Assembly (NCBI GenBank): GCA_003222065.1
Contig: QHUV01000118.1
Coordinates: forward strand, 1 to 5,954
Reading direction: 5' to 3'
DNA length: 5,954 bases
DNA from: Gemmatimonadota bacterium
GTDB taxonomy: Bacteria; Gemmatimonadota; Gemmatimonadetes; Gemmatimonadales; Gemmatimonadaceae
The notes below the pieces were generated by a model. The model made no database searches. It had not been told where the DNA came from and was given only the letters and a program-made list of their open reading frames with translations. The position numbers and the translations under genes are program-made. Below, one piece after another: positions 1 through 4,989 of the stretch; position 1 is the first letter of the stretch; each line of letters starts with the position of its first letter.

Positions 1-726
1 GTGAAGCGTCGAGTCGTCGACATTGCCCAGCTGTGAGATAACGTTGCCTAACAAGCCAGTACTCTTCCACAGGGCGAGCGCGCGTGATGGGCGTCGCGCC
101 TGCTCCATCGTCTTCTCGAGCTCTTGCTTCACTCTCTCCGCCGAGAGGCGTCCCATCTCGGGTGCGCTGCGTGTAACCGCGGAGAGGGTCATCTCCTCGA
201 TATCGAACTCGAATCGTGCCGCGAAGCGAATCGCGCGGAGCGCGCGCAAACGGTCCTCACGCATCCGCGCGTCGGCATCGCCTACGGCGCGGACGAGGTG
301 GCGCGACAAATCAGCGCGTCCACCGAATGGATCGCGGAGCTCATCGCGCGACGGCGAGTACGCGATGGCGTTGATGGTGAAGTCGCGTCGCGCGAGGTCT
401 TCGTCGAGCGACGCACCGAACTCGACCTCGGCGTGCCGGCCATCGGTCTTGATGTCGCGCCGGAATGTCGTCACCTCGTGCAGCGTCCCTTCGCGATCGA
501 GCACTCCGACCGTCCCGAACTGAATGCCGACAGGAATCGTGCGCCGTTTGCCGAAGATCGCCCGCACCTGATCGGGTGTTGCCGAGGTCGCGAGGTCCCA
601 ATCCAGATGTGGATGACCAAGTATTGCGTCGCGCACCGCGCCGCCGACGCACCATGCCTCGTACCCTTCTTGCTCGAGCCGCTGGGCGATCTCGAGCACA
701 GTTTCGGGTGGATTGAGGCGCGTCAT
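1..726 (-). CDS. cca: CCA-adding tRNA nucleotidyltransferase, N-terminal 242 residues (partial)
   Basis: Class II tRNA nucleotidyltransferase, which adds or repairs the 3' CCA end of tRNAs in the cytoplasm using CTP and ATP. The reading frame is open to the window edge, so the C-terminal body and tail domains lie outside. Visible motifs: the nucleotidyltransferase signature GGAVRD at residues 28-33; metal-binding D42 and D44 in LDWDLAT; RRDFTINA at 113-120; and the nucleotide-selecting EDRLRALR at 157-164 (D158 and R161 are the expected base-reading pair), followed by AIRFAARF. SAERVKQELEK at 195-205 starts the neck. The ATG at 724-726 is the first in frame after an upstream TAG and gives the usual short lead (about 27 residues) to GGAVRD. 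No Shine-Dalgarno is evident before it. The gene is divergent from the 131-residue plus-strand gene. Some family members add only CC or only A, and the visible part does not decide between these. The family assignment is very secure. Confidence 0.95.
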   Translation of the reverse strand, partial: MTRLNPPETVLEIAQRLEQEGYEAWCVGGAVRDAILGHPHLDWDLATSATPDQVRAIFGKRRTIPVGIQFGTVGVLDREGTLHEVTTFRRDIKTDGRHAEVEFGASLDEDLARRDFTINAIAYSPSRDELRDPFGGRADLSRHLVRAVGDADARMREDRLRALRAIRFAARFEFDIEEMTLSAVTRSAPEMGRLSAERVKQELEKTMEQARRPSRALALWKSTGLLGNVISQLGNVDDSTLH

Positions 727-788
727 CGCACAAGGCGGGCTGGTCTAGGTCATCTCGTCCGGGCGTGGACAGAATAACCCGACGAGTT

Positions 789-827
789 GGGTGCGAGAAG
801 CACGATTCGGGGTGCAATGAGCACCCC
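789..827. promoter_or_regulatory. two tandem dyads GGGTGC-N5-GCAC with 21-bp period (putative operator pair or leader hairpins)
   Basis: The first dyad is GTGC (791-794), loop GAGAA, GCAC (800-803). The second is GGGGTGC (809-815), loop AATGA, GCACCCC (821-827), a perfect 7-bp stem. Both contain GGGTGC followed by five bases and GCAC, and the copies begin at 789 and 810, exactly 21 bp apart (two helical turns). That is what a dimeric regulator binding twice on one DNA face would leave. No T-tract follows on either strand, so a terminator is less likely. The regulator is unknown, and assigning function is inference. Confidence 0.45.
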
Positions 828-886
828 TGTCATGCGATATTTGCTTACGCATGCAGCGAAATGATGCCGCCGAGTCCGGTTGTCGC

Positions 887-892
887 AGGAGG
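887..892 (+). promoter_or_regulatory. strong Shine-Dalgarno that fixes a TTG start
   Basis: A perfect AGGAGG lies six bases before the in-frame TTG at 899-901. The more upstream in-frame ATG at 851 has no purine-rich site ahead of it. The TTG at 899 is therefore the better supported start of the following gene. It is the strongest ribosome binding site I noticed in the window. Confidence 0.8.
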
Positions 893-898
893 TTGGTT

Positions 899-1294
899 TT
901 GAGGGAGTTGGAAAAGCTGTTGGAACAGTCGCGCGCCGACGAGGATTTCAAGGCCGCTGTGCGCGCGTACTATGAGCGTGGCGAGGCGTCGGGTATTCGC
1001 GTCGACTCGTACATACCGCCAGTCAAAGTTCAGCGACTTCTGAAGTACGTGCTTGCGACCGAGGCCGAACTTCCCATTCAAGGTTTGGCGGTCACGGGCT
1101 CGTCCGGCTGTTCAGACTTCGTCGGCACCGTAGAGGCGAAGACGCACAGCGCAACTCACGTCTTCGAGTTTGGATGGTGCTGCCGTTGGCGTGCGGAGCA
1201 AGAGGGGTATACGGACTACTTCGGGTACCCCGATCAGATCCGCGCTGCCCAGGAGTTCGATTGGCAGTGCTTCCACACCTGGCGACGGCGCTGA
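899..1294 (+). CDS. uncharacterised 131-residue protein
   Basis: I cannot assign this to a named family. It looks like a real gene: it has a strong Shine-Dalgarno, and its sequence is protein-like rather than the arginine-rich output of antisense frames. From the TTG start it begins with a charged amphipathic helix (MRELEKLLEQSRADEDFKAAV), then a region around ASGIRVDSYIPPVKVQRLLKY (residues 30-50). A beta-like segment carries SSGCSDFVG (68-76), then VFEFGWCCRWRAEQEGYTDYF (88-108), and it ends with FGYPDQIRAAQEFDWQCFHTW (108-128). There are four cysteines (71, 94, 95, 124) and many Trp, Tyr and Phe residues. I see no signal peptide or membrane segment, so it is probably cytosolic. An alternative ATG at 851 would add 16 residues but lacks a ribosome site. 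It is the only plus-strand gene here and stands alone, divergent from cca and convergent with the asparaginase gene. By eye its GC content is lower than that of the minus-strand genes. Confidence 0.75.
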   Translation: MRELEKLLEQSRADEDFKAAVRAYYERGEASGIRVDSYIPPVKVQRLLKYVLATEAELPIQGLAVTGSSGCSDFVGTVEAKTHSATHVFEFGWCCRWRAEQEGYTDYFGYPDQIRAAQEFDWQCFHTWRRR

Positions 1295-1337
1295 AATAGG
1301 GCACCTAGGGGCTGGGGTCTGCTCTGGTCAAAAAGCG

Positions 1338-1479
1338 TCACGGATTTCCCGGATTCAAAACAGATTCCACGGGTTTGGTGGCCGTCACAAAGAGCATCGT
1401 CCGGGCGCGTGGAGCACGGCGGCGTAGGCGCGCTGAGGAGGATCCGGGAGATCGGTTTTCAGATCCGTGGAATCCGTGA
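1338..1479. repeat. 142-bp intergenic element with imperfect 39-bp inverted ends
   Basis: The left end (1338-1376) and the reverse complement of the right end (1441-1479) align over 39 bases with about 28 identities. Both begin TCACGGATT and share CGGAT, AAAAC and GAT blocks in order. Each arm also carries internal near-repeats of CGGATT/CGGGTT, in the pattern (A)CGGATTCCACGGAT. The arms flank a GC-rich 64-bp centre. I see no transposase gene and no obvious target-site duplication. A transcript across it could form a long interrupted stem between the convergent genes. The style resembles dispersed intergenic repeats I associate with GC-rich soil bacteria; copy number cannot be judged from one window. 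Confidence 0.6.
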
Positions 1480-1482
1480 TGA

Positions 1483-1522
1483 GCTGTTATCGCCCTTTCG
1501 TCCGCGTCGACGCCTTAACAGC
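1483..1522. repeat. short inverted repeat near the asparaginase 3' end
   Basis: GCTGTTA (1483-1489) is matched by its reverse complement TAACAGC (1516-1522). The 26-bp interval contains the perfect palindrome GCGTCGACGC (1504-1513), which could form an inner hairpin. It lies 27 bp beyond the asparaginase stop codon on the transcribed side, so a role in transcript ending or stability is possible. There is no U-tract, so I do not call it a terminator. Confidence 0.35.
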
Positions 1523-1548
1523 GCTGCTGCAGAGAGGGAATGCGGTGG

Positions 1549-2517
1549 CTATTCCTCGAACAGCTGGCGAATACCATCCCGCGTCATACCGCAGCCCAGA
1601 GCCAGCATGAGGTCGATGCGCGCCTGCTGAGGGCGGCGGCTGCCGGCGAGGATAGCCCCGCGATCATGAAGCCGGCGTGCACCACCGGGATACCCATACG
1701 TTCGACCGACACGGCCGCGCTGCACTCGTGAGGCAAGAACGACCGGCTTCTCGTCGGCGTGCCAGCGCTCGATTCCGTCGATCATTGCCGGCGGCACGTT
1801 CCCCCGCCCCATTCCGGCGATGACGACGCCACGTGCTTCGACGCGTGAGGCATCGAGAAGCCGGGAGTCGGCACCCGCCCACGTATAGATGATATCGACC
1901 GGCCCACCGAGCGCTCGCGGTATCAGAGGGGGAGGCAGCTCTGGAAGCGCGCGCCGAAAGATGACGTGGCCATCGTCGACGATGCCTAACGGGCCGAGCC
2001 CCGGACTCTCGAACGCGTCGACGGTGTACGTGTGCGTCTTCGTCACGTCCAGCGCCGAGAAGACGCGGTCGCACATCGTCACGAGCACGCCGTAGCCGTG
2101 CGCTTCCTCGCTCGCGGCGACGCGCACCGCCGCTCCCAAATTGGCGGGGCCGTCCCAACTCAGGTCGCTCGACGTGCGCATGGCTCCCGTGAAGACGATC
2201 GGCTTCGTCGTCGGCAGCGATCGAGCGATCAAATACGCGGACTCCTCCAGCGAATCGGTGCCATGCGTCACAACGATCCCCTGCACCTCCGATCGCGCGA
2301 GCTGCTCGGCGAGCACACTCCGCAGCGCCCACATACGCTCCGTGGTCATGTGTGGACCGGGATGCGTTCCCCAGTCGACAATCTCGATGTCGGCGATCTG
2401 GGCGATGGCGGGAGCAAGGGCAAGGATGTCGCGGCCCGACAACGATGGAATGGCGCCGCCGCTCGTTGGGTCATGGCGCATCGAGATCGTTCCGCCGGTG
2501 AAGAGGAGAACGATCAT
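1549..2517 (-). CDS. L-asparaginase (asparaginase/glutaminase family)
   Basis: Hydrolyses L-asparagine to aspartate and ammonia. It has 322 residues, the normal family length, and no signal peptide, so it is probably a cytoplasmic type I-like enzyme. The first catalytic threonine is T10 in FTGGTIS (6-12). The second catalytic site is THGTDSLEES (84-93), with T87 and D88 matching the T89/D90 pair of E. coli AnsB. K160 in DVTKTHT completes the Thr-Lys-Asp triad. Family blocks VDAFESPGLGPLG (166-178), GMGRGNVPPA (235-244), RTYGYPGGAR (272-281) and IDLMLALG (301-308) follow. One oddity is PGPHMT at 53-58: by my hand alignment G54 sits where AnsB has substrate-binding S58. The ATG start shares ATGA with the dehydrogenase stop and has only a weak ribosome site, implying coupled translation. 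It is the last gene of the cluster. Glutaminase side activity cannot be judged. Confidence 0.93.
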   Translation of the reverse strand: MIVLLFTGGTISMRHDPTSGGAIPSLSGRDILALAPAIAQIADIEIVDWGTHPGPHMTTERMWALRSVLAEQLARSEVQGIVVTHGTDSLEESAYLIARSLPTTKPIVFTGAMRTSSDLSWDGPANLGAAVRVAASEEAHGYGVLVTMCDRVFSALDVTKTHTYTVDAFESPGLGPLGIVDDGHVIFRRALPELPPPLIPRALGGPVDIIYTWAGADSRLLDASRVEARGVVIAGMGRGNVPPAMIDGIERWHADEKPVVLASRVQRGRVGRTYGYPGGARRLHDRGAILAGSRRPQQARIDLMLALGCGMTRDGIRQLFEE

Positions 2518-3269
2518 CCGGCGAGCACACTGCCCCCGTTTACGTTGAGGATCTCGCCGGTGATGTGTCGTCCGAGCTCGGAGCAAAGAAAGATGATCGG
2601 ACCGGCGATGTCGCGCGGATGCGCCACTCGGCCGAGTGGAATGGACGCGGCAATGCGATCGCGTCCGCCGTCGGCGAAGGCCCCAGCGCACATCTCGGTG
2701 TCGACCCACCCCGGTGCGACGCTGTTGACGGTGATGCCGCGCTTTGCCAACTCGACGCAGAGCGACTTCACGTAAGAGATCATCGCCCCCTTCGATGCCG
2801 CGTAATCGGCGTGGTAGGCCTCGCCGCGCTGTCCGGCCGTGCTGGAGACGAGGACGATGCGTCCGCCGTCGTTCATCACGCGCGAGGCGGCGCGCGTTGT
2901 GAAGAACATCGAATCGACATTCTCGAGCATCGTGCGTCGCCAACGGCTGTCATCCATGTCGGCGACGGGGACGTCATCGGCGGGCCAGATTCCGGCGTTC
3001 CCGACGAAGAAGTCCAAACCTCCCAGATCGGCAACGGTGCTCCGCAACAGGCTCTCGGATCCTTCGCGAGAGCCGATATCATGAGCATATGCGAACGCGC
3101 GGACGCCGAAGCCACGCGCTTGGTTGGTGATCTGCGCGGCGTCTTCCTTCCGCGAGCGATACCCGATCGCGACGTCGGCACCGCACTCGGCGAATAGCAG
3201 CGCCGTCGCGGCGCCGATACCGCGCGACCCGCCGGTGACGAGCGCGCGCTTGCCACGAAGTGAAATCAC
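2514..3269 (-). CDS. short-chain dehydrogenase/reductase, FabG-like
   Basis: A 251-residue classical SDR with a Rossmann fold, using NAD(P)H to reduce or oxidise a carbonyl/alcohol. The cofactor glycine motif is TGGSRGIG (12-19), and NAG at 91-93 stabilises the fold. The catalytic tetrad is N117, S143, Y156 (YAASK) and K160. VNSVAPGWVDTEM (181-193) and the C-terminal GEILNVNGGSVLAG (238-251) are typical of the FabG-type group. R38 and R40 in GYRSRK after the second strand would favour NADPH, but this is inference. I choose the GTG start at 3267-3269: it overlaps the isomerase stop as GTGA, has GGAG eight bases upstream, and places the cofactor motif at residue 12. A longer start at 3311 would overlap the isomerase by about 45 bp. 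The substrate is unknown; in this context a sugar or polyketide-like substrate is as possible as 3-oxoacyl-ACP, so I withhold fabG. Confidence 0.9.
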   Translation of the reverse strand: MISLRGKRALVTGGSRGIGAATALLFAECGADVAIGYRSRKEDAAQITNQARGFGVRAFAYAHDIGSREGSESLLRSTVADLGGLDFFVGNAGIWPADDVPVADMDDSRWRRTMLENVDSMFFTTRAASRVMNDGGRIVLVSSTAGQRGEAYHADYAASKGAMISYVKSLCVELAKRGITVNSVAPGWVDTEMCAGAFADGGRDRIAASIPLGRVAHPRDIAGPIIFLCSELGRHITGEILNVNGGSVLAG

Positions 3270-3856
3270 AGCGTGCGCTCCACGAGATCGCAGATGATGT
3301 GCTCGATGCACAGATGCAGCTCCTGGGCTCGATCGGTGCGATCCGTCGGAATGATCACCGAGTGGTCGGCAAGCTCGCGGAGCGGCCCGCCATCGCGGGC
3401 GCTGAACGCCAGCACGGGGACGCCCCGATCGCGCGCCGCTTCGGCCGCGCGCAATACGTTGGGCGACGCGCCGCTTGTTGAGTGAATTATCAACAGATCC
3501 CCCGCCTTCGCGAGCGCCTCGATTTGTCGCGCGAAAATGTGCTCGAAGCCAAAATCGTTTCCGGCCGCGGTCAGCAAGGAAGTATCCGTTGTCAGGGCAA
3601 TGGCAGGATACGGCCGTCGCTGGCGCATGTAGCGCACGACGTATTCCGTTGCAAGATGCTGAGCGTCCGCGGCGCTGCCCCCATTACCACAGAAGAAGAG
3701 CGTGCCACCACCCCGCACCGTATCCTCGACCAGACCGAGTGCGACGTCGAGCTGCGGTCCGAGCTCTCGAGCGACGCGGTCGGCGAGCGCAGAGAGATCG
3801 CGCAATGCCTCAGTGAAACGCGAGCCGGGCGAAGGCGGCAACGTAGTCGAGACCAA
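3266..3856 (-). CDS. gmhA: phosphoheptose isomerase-like SIS-domain protein (GmhA type)
   Basis: GmhA converts sedoheptulose 7-phosphate to D-glycero-D-manno-heptose 7-phosphate, the first step to ADP- or GDP-heptose for lipopolysaccharide, capsule or S-layer glycans. The 196-residue length and single SIS domain fit the family. CGNGGSAADAQH (56-67) binds the sugar phosphate, STSGASPN (126-133) is the second phosphate loop, and TTDTSLLTAAGNDFGFEHIF (89-108) is characteristic. The zinc and catalytic residues expected from GmhA structures are present: H67, E71, Q178 and H186 (in QELHLCIEH). This argues for a true isomerase rather than the related replication regulator DiaA, though DiaA-like function is not excluded. 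No ATG is available. An in-frame TGA lies upstream, and TTG at 3854-3856 gives the best family length; TTG at 3841 is an alternative. No clear ribosome site is seen. It follows the phosphatase by 41 nt and shares GTGA with the dehydrogenase. Confidence 0.85.
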   Translation of the reverse strand: MVSTTLPPSPGSRFTEALRDLSALADRVARELGPQLDVALGLVEDTVRGGGTLFFCGNGGSAADAQHLATEYVVRYMRQRRPYPAIALTTDTSLLTAAGNDFGFEHIFARQIEALAKAGDLLIIHSTSGASPNVLRAAEAARDRGVPVLAFSARDGGPLRELADHSVIIPTDRTDRAQELHLCIEHIICDLVERTL

Positions 3857-3897
3857 GGGTGACGAGGAAGCGCGGCCTGGAACTCACCAAGTTACGA

Positions 3898-4653
3898 TCA
3901 TCGGCTCCCGAGAAGCAGCTCCTTCAGGCGATCGAACATGCCGCGCCGGCGTTCGATCGGGGGAACCGGTTCGAGGGGCTCATCCGCGAGCAAGTGGCCG
4001 GCGTTGCGGCGCGTGAGCAGATCGGCGGTGTCCTCGGCGCCGAGCTCGATGAGCCATTGGCGGGCCGGCAGCAGTGCGCGCCGATCGCCATGCGTGTCGC
4101 TCGCCAGCAGGTCGACAAGCCCGCGCTCTAGGAGTGACATCGCGAGCGCTCCTTGCGCTCCGCTCGCGAACACGCCGGCGACGTCCACTTGAATCGCCGC
4201 CCCAACGCGCCGCCACTCCTCGAGGTGCGCCACCGTACAACCCCAGTAACGTTCGGGGTGTGCAAGCACGGGCACAACACCGCTCATGCGGAGCCGAAAG
4301 AGCTCCTCGGCGGCGTTAGGCGGAATCATCATGCGCGGAAATTCGACAAGGATGGATCTGGAACCACCGAGCGAGAGCCGCTTGTCGCGGAGATCCACGC
4401 CCGGAGTGTCGAGCATGATCTCCCAGCCCAGCCGGAGCTCCGGGCTCACGGGAGCGCGCGCGCGCAGCGCGGCCAGGATCTCGACGTGGCGCTCGTACGG
4501 GGCGTGATTCGCGCGCGACGCATCGAGATGCGGCGTGCACACGACGATCTGGACCCCGTCCTGCGCGAAGCGCTCGAGGACCGGAATCGAGACGTCCGGC
4601 GAGGGCGATCCGTCGTCCACCCCGGGCAATAAGTGTGTGTGAACGTCGATCAT
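3898..4653 (-). CDS. PHP-domain phosphatase, CpsB/CapC/YwqE type
   Basis: A 251-residue metal-dependent phosphatase of the PHP family, most like the tyrosine phosphatases CpsB and YwqE that reverse bacterial tyrosine-kinase phosphorylation controlling capsule and exopolysaccharide export. MIDVHTHLLPGVDDGS (1-16) supplies ligands H5, H7 and D13/D14. CTPHL carries H42, GWEIML carries E78, VEFPR carries E104, AHPERY (131-136) carries H132, and SDTHGD (185-190) supplies D186 and H188, so the polynuclear metal site looks intact. It is cytosolic, with no signal peptide. The ATG directly abuts the TGA of the preceding gene (TGAATG), suggesting reinitiation. No tyrosine kinase or Wzx/Wzy gene is in the window, so a protein substrate is not demonstrated. 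Next to a GmhA-like isomerase, a small sugar-phosphate substrate is a reasonable alternative, as is histidinol phosphate, though the HPERY/DTH pattern favours the CpsB group. Confidence 0.88.
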   Translation of the reverse strand: MIDVHTHLLPGVDDGSPSPDVSIPVLERFAQDGVQIVVCTPHLDASRANHAPYERHVEILAALRARAPVSPELRLGWEIMLDTPGVDLRDKRLSLGGSRSILVEFPRMMIPPNAAEELFRLRMSGVVPVLAHPERYWGCTVAHLEEWRRVGAAIQVDVAGVFASGAQGALAMSLLERGLVDLLASDTHGDRRALLPARQWLIELGAEDTADLLTRRNAGHLLADEPLEPVPPIERRRGMFDRLKELLLGSR

Positions 4654-4989
4654 TCACGCGTCCGGGCCGTCCGCCTCGCCCGAGCTCAGTCCCGCCAGGC
4701 GTGTCATCACCGTCGCGGCAAATTCGTCGAGATCGGACGCCGACGTCGCCGCCGCTTCAAACGCGTACGTTACAAGCGCGTCCGCGACGAGCAGCTCACT
4801 GGCGCGCTCGCGACCGAGGCTGTCCTCGCGCAAGAGGGCTCCGAGCAGGGCCACTGCCGCGTCGAGACATGCCGTTGGCGCAGCGTGAGCGCCCAGTGCA
4901 GCGCGTTCGCCTAACGCGTCGATGACGCCGGCCAACATCGCCGGTGGCGGTGGCGGCGTTCGCGACCGCAGCCAAGCGCCGACCGTCAT
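4654..4989 (-). CDS. uncharacterised 111-residue alanine-rich protein
   Basis: I do not recognise a named family. The protein is very rich in alanine and leucine. It has a short proline run (PPPPP, 12-16), then helices around MLAGVIDALGERAAL (18-32), CLDAAVALLGALLRE (41-55) and ASELLVADALVTYAFEAAA (63-81), and a final helix DLDEFAATVMTRLAG (86-100) before an acidic tail. It is probably an all-helical cytosolic protein; no segment is hydrophobic enough to call membrane-spanning. The coding case rests on context. Its ATG overlaps the alaS stop as ATGA and its TGA abuts the phosphatase ATG, so it fills the gap exactly. It also looks like an authentic protein, unlike the arginine-rich antisense frames. 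No strong ribosome site precedes it, so translation probably depends on coupling to alaS. Confidence 0.75.
   Translation of the reverse strand: MTVGAWLRSRTPPPPPAMLAGVIDALGERAALGAHAAPTACLDAAVALLGALLREDSLGRERASELLVADALVTYAFEAAATSASDLDEFAATVMTRLAGLSSGEADGPDA

Larger units (their letters stand above)
727..898. other. divergent intergenic region
   Basis: This 172-bp stretch separates the cca start (minus strand) from the TTG start of the plus-strand 131-residue gene, so it should carry promoters for both. I find no convincing -35/-10 pair on either strand; GATATT at 836-841 is only a weak -10 candidate for the plus strand. The one clear structure is the pair of dyads at 789-827, listed separately. 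ATG codons at 818 and 832 are out of frame with the downstream gene. Confidence 0.5.
1295..1548. other. intergenic region between convergent genes
   Basis: This 254-bp gap separates the plus-strand 131-residue gene (stop at 1292-1294) from the minus-strand asparaginase gene (stop at 1549-1551). It holds the inverted-repeat element at 1338-1479 and a shorter inverted repeat at 1483-1522. I find no credible coding frame in it and no classical hairpin-plus-U-tract terminator. Confidence 0.7.

Noticed and set aside
124..777. Long plus-strand open frame opposite cca (and a shorter one at 23-523)
   Set aside because: Antisense to a gene with clear catalytic motifs. The translation is Arg/Ala/Ser-rich with no recognisable domain, as GC-rich shadow frames usually are.
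341..817. Minus-strand open frame overlapping the cca start
   Set aside because: Out of frame with cca, arginine-rich and without motifs. The cca frame carries all the family signatures.
809..827. Perfect 7-bp hairpin as an intrinsic terminator
   Set aside because: No T-tract follows on either strand, and it lies between divergent gene starts, where no upstream transcript needs ending.
1295..1548. Possible small genes in the convergent gap
   Set aside because: The open frames there run through the inverted repeats, have no ribosome site I could see, and give repeat-derived, motif-free peptides.
2032..2775. 247-codon plus-strand open frame across the asparaginase/dehydrogenase junction
   Set aside because: Antisense to two well-supported genes, with a low-complexity basic translation and no ribosome site I could see.
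2518..2943. N-terminal extension of the asparaginase frame into the dehydrogenase gene
   Set aside because: The extension is an arginine-rich shadow of the dehydrogenase. The family start is MIVLLFTGGT at 2517, with a typical 4-bp overlap.
3270..3311. Longer dehydrogenase start at 3311
   Set aside because: It would overlap the isomerase by about 45 bp and add a non-family lead. The GTG at 3269 has GGAG upstream and gives the standard N-terminus.
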